The notes beneath the pieces are model-generated. The model did no database searches and was not told the origin of the DNA. It was given only the letters and a program-made list of their open reading frames with translations. Below, in pieces: positions 1 through 11,872 of a stretch of 64,000 nt of DNA. The DNA comes from Lineus longissimus (Eukaryota > Nemertea > Pilidiophora > Heteronemertea > Lineidae). Made by a program: the position numbers and the translations under genes. Every line of letters starts with the position of its first letter. The first letter of the stretch is position 1. The stretch is taken from NCBI RefSeq assembly GCF_910592395.1, contig NC_088310.1, forward strand, positions 441,501 to 505,500, in the 5' to 3' direction.

Positions 1-1
1 A

Positions 2-3000
2 CCACCCTTCCTGATGGACGATCCTGAGAATAGAGACCAGCCCGCTCTCCACATGAGCCGCAATGAGTCTATGGCCTTCCAGAAGCTGATGTCCCCTGCA
101 GAGGAATTTTGGCAGTAAGTTTGTAACGGCCTTTGGGTGATGCTGTCTCTAGTTTCGATTTACGATGGACGAGGTTTGAATACCAGGGATGGTTAGTCAC
201 GTCCATTCTTCTTCTCTCTATTTGCAGGTTTCATGTGTTAGAACTGACTGATGATGTCGGCATCATGGGCGGCATACGATGGCAGCTTGTCTTATGTCAC
301 CTCGCTGCCTGGATCTTTGTCTACCTGTGCCTAATAAAGGGTATAAAGTCACTGGGAAAGGTTGGTACCGCGAGGAGATGGCATTGTTGATCATGGCCAT
401 TCTAACGGCATATCTCAGATTCAAGCCTAATAAAGGGTATAAAGTCACTGGGAAAGGTTGGTATCGCGAGGAGATGGCATTGTTGATCATGGCCATTCTA
501 ACGGCATACATCAGATTCAAGAGACTGGCCAAATCCAATGTAATTGACTTTAGAAACGTCGTTTTGAGATGAAGGAAAGGTACCACTATTGAAAGCAGAT
601 ATTTGTAAACATGTATATAACAAAGGATTTAACCGTACCTTCACTGCATAATTTGCATATTCATAACCGTGTTTATGCAGCTGACGAATAGCAAACAAGT
701 GTAGGCCTATTGATCAAGTCATTAGGTCATACGCGTCAGGAATGATTGGGCCTTATTTGTTGTCGTCAGGCGGGTCCATACCCCTTGATGCACACGGTCC
801 ATTGCCTGAAGCGACCCGCAAATGAGGGGTTTTGTTGCCGCTCGTTGCGATGGTCATCTGGCATTACCTGAACTTGGGCTTCACTGAAGGAGTACTAGGC
901 CCTGGTTGATTTTTAGCCTGGACTCAACCGGTAGATTGCTGAAGACAGTTTGACCAACCGAGCAAAGACCTCAGTGTTCCATTCACTCATCTCATATTCT
1001 CTCCTTCTGTTCCAGGCTGTTTACGTGACCGCTATCGCTCCCTATATCTTTCTCACCATCCTTCTCGTCAGGGGTTGCATGCTTCCAGGAGCAAACGAAG
1101 GCATTAAATACTACATCACACCTCAGTGGGAAAAGCTCAAAGATTTCCAGGTACAATAATGTTGTGAATGTCCACAGTGACTTCGCCGCCTCAGATGTTA
1201 TAGGCCTACTACGCATATTTCCCACTCCAAGCTCAATAAGATGCTACTTGGTGGTACAGACCACTCCGCACTCCACAGCTCGTTGTAGTCAGGTAAATGC
1301 TGTTAAAACGGAATGACATGTTGGTACATCCCAGAAGTCTCAGGTGCAGGGGTCTTTTGTGACATAGTCGTAATGGGCATGAATAAAGAATGTTTAGGGA
1401 ACACTCAGAAGTAGATAACACTGCGGTGCGCCACACAACATAGGCAAGTGTATTGTCATTGTAATAGCTGTTCATCACCAACACTATCATATTTTCCTTT
1501 AGATTTGGTCGGAGGCGTTCCTTCAGATATTTTACTCCGTGGGTCTTTGTATAGGACCGGTCCTGACCTTCTCGAGCTTCAACAGGTTCAACAGCAACTG
1601 TCACAGGTTAGTCCCCCTCACACTCGCACAGGCACTGCCTATACCTCTGTCTAGTTGGCACTAGCTTAAGTTGAAGCTGACATGCATGCATAAAAAAGAT
1701 ACTTTTAGCCAAGTTGCTAGCGCATATTTGATTGTCGTTTCATTGCGTTCAATCCATGATCGAGTTACTTTCGATCTTTCATATTTGCAAAAAGGAATGA
1801 TAAGAATACTGACAGACAATATTCGCCAAATGTCTGACGCACTTGACGCAGTCCAATATATTGCAGTCGTAATATTCATCAGAATATCAATATTTACCTC
1901 TGGTACATACTATAGGCCTAGATTTTAAAAGTTCCCACTGCACGACTCCACAGCATATGGGCCTACATTGTTATCACTTGTCACATCTGCTGAATCTGGA
2001 CCCTTTGGTTTGATAATAATCAATGGTTAACACGTCAATATATAAGGAACAACGTGTTTCGCATATGGTGTTGATTCCAGGAACTCTCAAAGGTATAGGC
2101 AGCCTAATCACGTCATTGGGACTTTGTTTTAGAATCAAGTCAAACGACTGTATTCACGGTGTCGATCAAAGACAAAATTATTTTAAAAAAAACCCTTTCG
2201 CTGCATGAAAAACCCTTTTAATTTCAGAGATGCCTTATTGATCACTATCATCAACTGCCTAACAAGCTTTTATGGAGGCTTTGCCATTTTCTCTATAGTG
2301 GGCTTCATATCATACAGAAGTGGTATTAAAGTAGAAGACGCTATCACCTCAGGTAAGTCTTAAGCGCCGCAAAGACGCTGCCACCTGCGAGTCAACGTCA
2401 AACCCATCGGTTAGTGCTTCCTTTCGGCGTACATAGCAGCGATGATAATTCAAGATAGCTGCAGTTAAAATCGCTGGTTTGCGCGTCGCTTCAGTTACTG
2501 TGGCAGTCATATTGATTATCAAAATCAAATTATCAGATGGACCTCTTTGCCAAGTAATGTTTACCACCATCACCGAGGGCACTGCCTAAAATAACGACCA
2601 CCGCCTAAAGATCTGGGCAAGGCTGTTCCTCATCGCCAATTCTTTTTCAAATAAAAAAGTGTTGAAGAATTCTACCGAAATCCATAAGCCTGTCCACTGA
2701 AGAGCACTGGACACACTATTGTTATAACTGGAGAGCACTGGACATACTATTGTTATAACTGAAGAGCACTGGACACACTATTGTTATAACTGGAGAGCAC
2801 TGGACATACTATTGTTATAACTGAAGAGCACTGGACACACTGTTGTTATACTAAAATGCTATGAAAAATTGTCTGGTTAACAATATCGATCAGGGCCGCC
2901 TCGAATAGGCCGGCCAGAATTCCAAACAAGTGCAAGTATTGACGTTTGCGTGACAGCCAGACATAATTTCTTTCGGTTTTTGGCTCACCGTAAGGGGAGT

Positions 3001-3019
3001 CTATACGATAGCGCTGTGT

Positions 3020-3083
<64 letters not shown>

Positions 3084-6000
3084 ATCCTAACAGTGGCACG
3101 TTTCTTAACTGCAAGGGCTATGAACTTGAAACTTTGTACACAGAATGCCCTAGGTCAGCTGACCTCTGACACTGATTTTCGGTCCGATCTGATTCTCTGT
3201 TTGGCCACCAGGGGGCCAAATGTCGATATCTAAAAAGTGTGATATCTCGCTTATTAGTGACTTGTTTTCGATAAAACTTTTGTTGTAGGTACTCATAGCA
3301 AATATACATTTTATATTATACGGGTTTTTAATTTGACCTTGTTTTCAAGGTCACAGAGGTCATATGGCGTAAATTGGCCATTAGAGTGTAAACTATGGCA
3401 CGTTTCTTAACCACTAAAGCTATGAACTTGAAACTTGGTACATATAACCCCCTATATCACATAGCCTCTGGTGCTGAATTTTGGTTTGATCTGATTCTCC
3501 ACTTTGCCACCAGGGGGCCAAAAGTGGATATCTAAAAAGTGTGATATCTCGCTTATAAGTGACTTGTTTTCGATAAAATTTTTATGGTAGGTACTCTTAG
3601 GAAGAATACATCACATATCTTACGGGTTTTCAATTTGACCTACTTTTCAAGGTCACAGAGGTCATATGGCGTAAATTGGCCGTTAGAGTGTAAACTATGG
3701 CACGTTTCTTAACCACTAAAGCTATGAACTTGAAACTTGGTACATATAACCCCCTATATCACATAGCCTCTGGTGCTGAATTTCAGTTTGATCTGATTCT
3801 CAACTTTGCCACCAGGGGGCCAAAAGTGGATATCTGAAAAGTGTGATATCTCGCTTATAAGTGACTTGTTTTCGATAAAATTTTTATGGTAGGTACTCTT
3901 AGGAAGAATACATCACATGTCTTACGGGTTTTCAATTTGACCTACTTTTCAAGGTCACAGAGGTCATATGGCGTAAATTGGCCGTTAGAGTGTAAACTAT
4001 GGCACGTTTCTTAACCAGTAAAGCTATGAACTTGAAACTTGGTGCATATAACCCCCTACATCAGATAACCTTTGATGCCGAATTTTGGCCTGATCTGATT
4101 CTTTATTCGGCCACCAGGGGGCCATAATGGAAAAAGGAAGAAGTGCAATATCTTGCTTATTTGAGTGAATTGTTTTCGATAAAATTTTTATGGCAGGGAC
4201 TTCTAGCAAGGATACACCACATGTCCTACGATTTTTGGATTTGACCTCCTTTTCTAGGTCACAGAGGTCAAATGGCGTAAATTGGCCATTAGAGTGTAAC
4301 TATGGCACGTTTCTCAACTGCTGAAGCTATGAACTTGAAAGTTGGTACATGTAACCCCCTACATCAGATAATCTCTGACACCGAATTTTGGCCTGATCTG
4401 ATTCTTGATTTGGCCACCAGGGAGTCAAAACTGAAAAAGTAGGACATGCAATATCTCGCTTATTAATGACTTTTTTTCGATGAATTTTTTATTGCAGGGA
4501 CTCTTAGCAATCACACGATATTGATCTTGTTGATGTCATAGACAATTATTGGTTGGATCATAAACTTATATATACTGCCCTGTCTTATTACTTGACATCA
4601 ATACACATCTAAAAAAAGTCTTCATGCCTGATTGTGTTCACCATATTCACCTCTAAACTAAGCATGATCCTGCCTACTAAAAGATGTATACGGTGAGCAC
4701 AATGGCCCCTGGCCGTTTCATTTAAATATAAAAGCCAAATGCGTAGGCTTTATATTTGGCAAAGCTCCAGCCTCCAGTCATGGAATCAATTGATCTTGAC
4801 ATGCAGATGTGTGTATGTTTGATTATATACGCATTCAAGTAAAAGAGCTACCCAAATTTTCCTGAGCTCAGGCAGCAATTTTATTGATCAATTCACTGTG
4901 GAGTTATATCACCAAGACGAACACAATGATAATTTAGCTCTGAACTTCTCAAGATGAAGGAGATACGGGGCCTTCCGTCGAAGTGGCGATGTCCTTAATA
5001 AATTTGCCATGCTAGGGTGTGAAAGTGGGTATTCGTGTGTCTTAGAGGAGTTTTAGACCTTAGTTTTCATTATTTCTCGGTACCATTAGATTCATCAATG
5101 GTCGGTTTGGAGGTTGAGGAATCTTTGTGATGACGGATAGAGACCAACCTAAAGCAAATCTAATCTTCTTGCAGGTCCTGGTTTAGCGTTCATCGCTTAC
5201 CCAGAGGGCTTGGCCCAGCTTCCCTTTCCTCAGCTATGGTCAGTCCTCTTCTTCTTGACGCTCTGTACTTTAGGATTCGGCACACAGGTAAACGCCCAGT
5301 CATCTTGAATACAAATCAAGTGGACGCGATCCGGACCCCGTGTCTTGTAGGCTCATTTGATATAAGATTAGGAGAAGTGTTATGTCTTCTCATGTTATGG
5401 TAAGCTTGGCTCTCATTGATGGCATGACTTAAAGTTGGAAGCTGCTTTCAGATAACCCAGTTACAACAACAATTGCTACTCATGGTTCCCTTCCATTTCA
5501 GTTTGGTCATATGATGACAGTCGTGTCTGGTGTGACAGACCGGTGGCCTCAGTACTTCAAGGGCAAGAGTCGGTGGATCCTCACAGTTCATACAGCCATT
5601 GGTATATTAGTGGGTTTGGTGTTCTGTACGAGGGTAAGTGGGTAATACTAAGTTCTCTAATCTCCTGTTGAAACTTAACTCCATACATCTGCCATTGGCC
5701 CACGATCTAGTGTACTCATGTGGGTGGTCATTCAGACGCCAAATCACAGCAGATGTCTTTCATGAACACCGGTTTATTAATTCGTTAGCAGCGTGCACAA
5801 TGACAGCTGTCGTGAAAAGTCAATACGATTGCAGATTTCTTTCATTTAACAAAACCAGATGACAATGTTTTGGTTGATGTGTGATTTCGATTGAAAATGG
5901 TGTCTCATTTACGGCTATTTTTCAATATCATGATATAAATGCTGTTTGAACCATTGTATGCCCACACCTGCTTATAATCATGAAACTGCTGGTGAGACTG

Positions 6001-7908
6001 AATAACAACTTCACAATTAAAGTCAACCCCTTACACTCTGGTTGACCAATCTGGGACGAATGAATCCACACAAGCTCCGTCTGCTACATGTATTACCTTC
6101 AACTAACTCTTCAGACTCAGCACTATTGTATAAGAGTACTTTTTCTCATCCTCGGATAAAAAGCCCTTTGGCGTTGCATTTCGAGAGTCAGTATAAATTT
6201 CAATTTTGCATGTTTCAGGGCGGGATGTACTATTTCCAACTGGTTGACTGGTATGGTACGCCATTCACCATGGTTCTCAACTGTATCTTTGAAGCTATCG
6301 CCATCTCATGGATTTATGGTGAGTGATCGGACAAAAGAATCTATTCGATGATTACACTCTGAACAAAACGGATACGCTACCTTACTTTGTGAACGCAGTA
6401 GCACGATAGAAGAGTTTACGATTTACTAGTATGATCGGAAGGTCGTGAGTTCGAGAATCTGCTCTTGCCCCAGTACTAGGTGGCTAGTATCATTGTCATG
6501 ATGAAGGTATCGTTACATCAAGAAATCATGGACATCAGTGGCTATTTTCGAAGCACAAACATGTCACACCATTTGTGTGCTAAGAAATTTCGGAACTGTT
6601 TTGTTATTACTGAATGTCTTAATGAGTCATGTTACATGCTGATGCGCGCTCTTTTATTCATGTCATTTGTGTCTTTCAGGACTGAACCAGATCTTCAGCG
6701 ACATTGAGTTGATGTTAGGCAAGAAGCCTTGGATAACATACAAAGCATTCTGGGGCGTGATAGCCCCTGTCCTCATGGTGGTAAGAGACACAATGATTTG
6801 CTCATCCAGGGCAACCTGGGTCTCTGTATGCTATTCTCCAGTTCAAACCTTTGGAGAGGACATTTCTACGGGCAATCCAATACTATGTTCTCTTGCCAAT
6901 CGTCTCCCACTCTGATTATGTTTGTTTATTTCACTACCATCAACACAGTGTCCGATCAAAAACAAATATTTTTTCGTGTGCAAAATCGCTCAATCGCTCG
7001 TATAATATTGAACCAAGTTGATGAACTTTGTATCAGAATTTGAATCACAACAACGTCGAAACGAAATATTGAAAACTAAGCCATGCAATGTATGAAAAAG
7101 TTTTCTTAAAAACGCCTCTTGCTCCCATTAAGGTTTTTTCTTTCAATTTTCAGGTTTTCTTTACCTATTCTATGACGGGTTTCGTTGAGCCGACCTACGG
7201 CAAGTACACGTATCCACGATGGGCTATCGGCATGGGATGGCTGGTCGCCCTGGCCTCTATGTTGCAGATACCGGGATTCGCCATCAAGAATCTAGTTATG
7301 GCGAAGGGTTCATTCAAAAAGGTACGGCTAATCAACTGACATTGTTACCGAGTTTGGCTGGTCGCAATGGGCACACCTTCATGACCATGTGACATCTACA
7401 TCATATTATTCACTTACGGCTTTATCATATATTGTTCGTGCTCACCTTGTGTAGTGTTTTTCACATCGTTCTGGCCAAACATTGGCAGGTGCTTAGTTGA
7501 ACTCAGGAATGTGACCAGATCACCTTTTCCAAAAGATAGTGGTGTTGCACAACACTAGATTATCCTTGGGGTAGGCCTAGTCAATGCAGTTTCGCAGTGT
7601 CAACAAAAGCCAGTCAACTATGACACCGGCTGCCCAGGGCTGTGTAACATTACTATTTGTGATCACACTGTTACAGTTTAGTGACAAGAGGTCAGCCAAG
7701 TACCTTTGGCCAGATCTGTCTGAAAAACAACATGCACTGATCGATGGCCTATTGTTGTGTTTTCCAGCGTCTACGGACAGTCCTGTCACCGTCTGAGTTA
7801 TGGAAACCCCAGTCTAAAGAACACCAAGCAGGGTACAAGTACAGGACGAACCTTGGAGCTTCAAATGAACATTACAAGCTGAAAGAGATAAGCACGGAGT
7901 CATGTTAA
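2..7908 (+). CDS. SLC6-family Na+/Cl- dependent transporter, C-terminal part (11 exons, 5' end outside window)
   Basis: Exons: 2-114, 228-360, 1016-1150, 1503-1606, 2228-2352, 5175-5287, 5502-5633, 6219-6318, 6680-6780, 7154-7321, 7768-7908 (stop TAA). They join in phase to about 454 residues; SLC6 proteins are usually 600-700, so TM1-TM3 and the N-terminus lie upstream. The visible part runs from the end of extracellular loop 2 (SPAEEFW) through TM4 ([18 protein letters not shown]), [12 protein letters not shown]6 ([11 protein letters not shown]), [15 protein letters not shown]7 ([14 protein letters not shown]) to TM12 ([19 protein letters not shown]) and a short cytoplasmic tail. The family uses Na+ and Cl- gradients to import amines, amino acids or osmolytes at the plasma membrane; the substrate cannot be told from this part. 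Residues matching the Cl- site in TM6/TM7 (Q, S, N, S) are kept, but TM8 reads LGFGTQFG where the family usually has LGLDSQF, so the Na2-site Asp and Ser are Gly and Thr. Confidence 0.93.
331..522 (+). repeat. 96-bp tandem duplication spanning an SLC6 splice donor
   Basis: Two near-identical 96-bp copies (331-426 and 427-522). Each contains the last 30 bases of SLC6 exon 2, the donor AAAG|GTTGGT and the start of the intron. The first donor (after 360) must be the functional one: reading on to the second donor (after 456) meets an in-frame TGA at 388-390. Confidence 0.9.
2698..2852. repeat. 31-bp minisatellite, five copies
   Basis: The unit begins AGAGCACTGGACA and recurs at 2701, 2732, 2763, 2794 and 2825. 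It lies in the 2353-5174 intron of the SLC6 gene. Confidence 0.9.
3019..3083. repeat. (GTC)n trinucleotide microsatellite
   Basis: About 21 uninterrupted GTC/CGT triplets immediately upstream of the 302-bp tandem array, in the same SLC6 intron. Confidence 0.95.
3090..4520. repeat. About 302-bp tandem repeat, nearly five units
   Basis: The landmark TATGGCACGTTTCT recurs at 3394, 3696, 3998 and 4301, and a diverged first unit starts near 3090. Units 2 and 3 are nearly identical; the outer units are more diverged, and the array fades at about 4515. Each unit carries the phrases CACCAGGGGGCCA and GATATCTCGCTTAT. No coding potential is seen. The array fills much of the largest SLC6 intron. Confidence 0.9.
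7596..7712. repeat. Dispersed repeat copy related to the flanks of the 33-bp array at 15 kb
   Basis: This copy has one GGGCTGTGTAACATTACT unit followed by TTTGTGATCACACTGTTACA and a tail ending GGTCAGCCAAG. The same left and right flanks bracket the expanded array at 15080-15962. It sits in the last SLC6 intron. Confidence 0.8.
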
Positions 7909-9078
7909 TGGGATGACACAAGGCAGGCTAATGCATGCCAGACTGAATATGAGGTGGAAATCTTTCTGATCAGAGACACCCTAACTTTGTCACCACATTC
8001 CCACAAAACACTAATTAGCTACATCAGTTGCAAACCTACCTCTTCATTAAACATGACACCGAGGTGTAGTCCCATGCTGGGAGCAGGTCGTGTCAGAAAA
8101 GGAAAGGTTGGAACTGATTGTGTCTCGAAATGACAATCTACCACATGTACACATCATTTACCTTCACCGACAAAGTTATGTTGACTCTGTGTCTACATAT
8201 TTAATCTATCAGTTGATGATCTCAATTGATGAAATACGGCAGCTACTGCATTCTTTTGCAAAATCACTTAGTCAGCTACTTGAAGATGCTTGCGCAAGAA
8301 GTTGTCAGATATATTACGAATTCAATTTTCACCGTGACAGAATTGGCACTTGACGCCCTTCAGTAGTGGCAACCTCCATGTACCCCCCTTGGAAAATGAT
8401 CGATGTCACTTTATTGCACCGGTATCAAACAAGGCATTTGAATGCAAGTTCGGGATTTGCAGGGTATAAAGCTCGGCTGTGAGATTGACTGTATAAAAGA
8501 TTGTATTTCGTAACATCAGCACCCTAAAGTTTTAGACGTTTGATCTTGATCATTTGCTTGGTGGAGGCATTGGTATAGCACTGGGACACCTTTAAAAAAT
8601 AAGCCAAGGAAAAATAAACTTGTAGATACTAGAAGATTTGCTTAGAGGGTCTGTGACAAGTAATTCTTCTTCATCAGTTCTAAAATCGAAAACACAGTTC
8701 TGTTTTGAAAATTGATCAAGAAAAATTGCATGACATCTCCTTCGCAAAAATATGTAGTTGCTGTATATAATCATTGCTTATAGATGCTGGCTTTCTTGGG
8801 TGACCCTTAAAGCAGGAGTAGGTTGCTGTCAGAAATCTCGAGTGTTCCTCATTTCTCAGTGTTCCCCTTCAACAAGTTGACATAATAAGCATGCTCCGAG
8901 ACAGCAATGCACTGGAAACGCTGTATCCTTTGGAAATCAGAGGTTAATGTTCGCTCGAGAAAGGAAAAGCACTGCGATTCGTGCCACCGAGGTCTTTCGT
9001 GACATGCTCTTGGTTCTACGGGTCATTCCCAAAAGGTCACGCAATTTAAAGATGTTTGTTTTGAGTGTGTCAATGATG
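7909..9078. other. Convergent intergenic/UTR region between SLC6 and the GLYAT-like gene
   Basis: No supported gene. It would hold the SLC6 3' UTR. An AATAAA on the plus strand at 9166-9171 could serve SLC6, about 1.26 kb after its stop codon, but no nearer signal was identified with confidence. Confidence 0.5.
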
Positions 9079-9084
9079 TTTATT
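9079..9084 (-). promoter_or_regulatory. Putative poly(A) signal of the GLYAT-like gene
   Basis: AATAAA on the minus strand, about 135 bases downstream of the GLYAT-like stop codon at 9218-9220. Confidence 0.5.
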
Positions 9085-9217
9085 AGTTAACGAATCGACT
9101 GTCACGAGTGTGACTGATCACCAATCTGCATGTTGGACAAAGGTATAGCTTTGCCTTTATGACACAATAAACAGTCATGATGGAGCCTTACGCCCCTCAA
9201 AATGAACTTGTCTTTTG

Positions 9218-11309
9218 TCAGTTTCGTGTAAGGGCATTGAACATCACCCAAAAGTACTTGTCACTAGGGTATTCCCTGTAGCCACATTTCTGATGAACTA
9301 GACTTGACTCTACGTTCGTTTCCAAAACAAACGACATATGATATTCCAAGCCCGTATCTTTTATCTGCCTCCTCGCCAGCTGGGTCATAATCCATTTGGC
9401 GTAACCTTGACCTCTGAACGCTGGCTTCACGAAGAGCTTCCCCACCGCACCGTAATCCTGTATAAACCCGTAAGCAACCAGCTCTCCTGTCTTGACCGAT
9501 GTTAGACATAGACTCGGGAAACGCTCCAGGCAGAATTCTATGTGCTCTCTTGTTATGTCACGAGTCCATGCTTTCTCAATTTCGTCAATATGGAAAGGTT
9601 TTTTGATAGGTCCACTGATGACCTCTCCTTTAAGAGGCCTGTAAGAAATGGAATAGTATGCTTAAATGGCAGCTGCATCATGGATGGAAAAGCTGAGCCT
9701 ATCGGAAGAACTAATGATGTTCAGGGATAGGGAGACGAAGCAACTCATGGTCAGAATGCTCTAGAATGTACTCGACGATGTAAAACCTTGGTAAAGCCTG
9801 ATAGACCAACTGCCAGTCAGGGCATACTAATGATGAGAAAAGATATGTCTTCTGGTGACCTACAGACTTACGCTTCAGGTAGTGTCTCTTCCGTCGCAGC
9901 GTATAATATGTAGTTGACCGAATCCTTTCTTTGTAAACCGTGCTCCTCTTCAAATTTCTTCAAAGTCGACTGATAAGTGTAATCGAGACCTGAGGGAAAG
10001 ACGGTAGTTACTTAGATGAAGGTGAACTGCGGAGGATTATTTTATTCTTTATTTAACCAAGCTTTTGAAATGGAAGCTCCCAAGCCTGATCAAAGCTTCC
10101 TGAGCTATGAAGAGACAATTTAGTACAACTTGTTTTATGGCGATTAGTTATTTTGCTGATGTGCGGACAGAATATGTAGCACAAACCTATGTAATGATGG
10201 TCTTAAGTGAGAATGGTTAGGTTAACACAGTACTTAGTCTTTAAACAAGGTGCTTCTATTGCCAAAGGAGAAGCCATCTGAGGATGGATTGTCAATAAAG
10301 TTGCCAGTTAGTCCAGGGGAAAAGCCTCAGTAGCGTTCATTAAGAGACCAACCTGCAATCCAGTGTTGTTTGGTGAAGTCAAACAACGTCTGATCAGATA
10401 GTATCGACTCCAATATGATACTGTTTTGCTTTAGGGCGAAGAATTGGGTGAAGGTAGAAGCCAGGCTCTCCTGAAATGTAACAGAAAGATGATGCAAGTT
10501 GTGAGCTATCACCAAAACTCAAACATTTCGACCTTGCATCTTTATTGGCGATGGTATTTGAGAGGTTCAGCTTTTGATTTGAGAAGCCTGAAGAGACCAT
10601 GATGAAGAAGCGGCTTGATAACCGATTTCGAGTTGCCTGTTGTCGGAAATGCGATGAAACTGTGTCTTTAACGTCTGGTATGCCTAGACGTAAGGCTACG
10701 AGGAATCGACTTGATGGTGTCAATCAGAGAGAAAGGCACCTCGTTCTCGGATCACACTCTGAACCTTCAAAGCATTGGTCGATTCATTCAATCAACAGAC
10801 TTCCTTAAATATCTGAAAACCTAACTGATGGAGGACTTACGGTGCCCTTTTTCCTTCTCGTCAAGACGTGGGTAACATCTGGCCAGCTGTCCACAAACAC
10901 ATCATAGCTCACCACGCTTTCAAGTGTCTTCTGGATTCGGAATAGGATCTGCAGCAAACAAACACAAAAGGAGGTCGAGTGGCAATTTTGGAAAACTGAG
11001 TTAGTAGGCCTACCATTATTTGACTACGTAGCCTCCTCCAGGCCCGATGTAAATGCAAGAAAGATTGACAAGGCTACTGAGTAAGTATAAGCATTGGACT
11101 AGACTGCCCTAATGTATCTTCCTTAGCCTTGTGGTTTAGGTCATTTCCTTGCACTGGCATCCTTAGTTATTTCGTGAATCCAGCGTCCACGCAGGCTGAA
11201 GCGATCTCAGACGAAGAAAAGGATGACCTACCGGTAATGACTGTGGTTGATATTGCTTGAGAAGAGCGACCAGTGACTCCAGTTGGTTTAACTTCAGATG
11301 GCAAACCAT
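9218..11309 (-). CDS. Glycine N-acyltransferase-like (GLYAT/GNAT fold) enzyme, 5 exons, 280 aa
   Basis: Exons in transcript order: 11309-11232, 10948-10841, 10470-10353, 9989-9872, 9638-9218. They join with matching phases into 281 codons including the stop; vertebrate GLYAT is about 295 aa. The N-terminal part has the family pattern LNQLESLVALLKQYQPQSLP, then VDSWPDVTHVLTR (compare VDxWPDF in GLYAT) and a region ending FDFTKQHWIAG. The last exon carries the acetyltransferase domain: FPSLCLTS, a beta strand VGKLFVKPAFRGQGYAKWIM whose R216-GQG-YA matches the acyl-CoA pyrophosphate loop (Q/RxxGxG/A), and a final KCGYREYPSDKYFW segment. The family conjugates acyl-CoA to glycine or another amino acid, often in mitochondria; the exact substrate is not predictable here. 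The start is the ATG opening the first exon that keeps phase; further upstream coding cannot be excluded. Confidence 0.88.
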
Positions 11310-11872
11310 TATTGTTGTGTAGTACTTTTCGAAACTTGATATTGGCCGAATCTCATTGGTTACCTGCCATGTACATATCGCTGGTGGACTGACTCTCTGT
11401 CAGTGCAGTAAGCCTGTAGGCCTACTTGACTGACTGTCCTCTCGACATAGAGATATGATTACCTCAAATTATACAATTCACATTCAGCGATTGTGCTGAA
11501 TTGACCCGATAGATAGAACTCGCAGATAGAGGTCGCAAGATAACAGTTCGTTGCAGTGTCGACTTCGCATTGCCGAGTGTCATTCTTTGACGCAATCGAA
11601 ACCGTCTCTACATCAGTCTACCAGTTGTCCTTCTGCCTCACTCTTAGATCCCCTTGTCTCACCATCACGCCATTGTCTAGCTAACCCCTTATCTGCTTCT
11701 CTACCTCATGTACAATACCATATCGACGACCCGATGATGCAATAGATCGACTCGACAATCTCATAATCATTGCGTACTTTGGTTTGTCATGCAACTGCTA
11801 GTTCATGTGACATCACAGGAAAATCGTGACAAAGCTTTTGTTTATTGTAGGGAGCGCCTGGGGTCAACCGAA

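Noticed and set aside
263-586. Overlapping open frames on both strands at the SLC6 exon 2 duplication
   Set aside because: They arise because the 96-bp unit is a multiple of three and is duplicated; the true exon is 228-360.
6400-6485. tRNA-like stretch with GTCGTGAGTTCGAGAATC
   Set aside because: Only a box B resemblance; the arms do not pair, so at most a decayed SINE.
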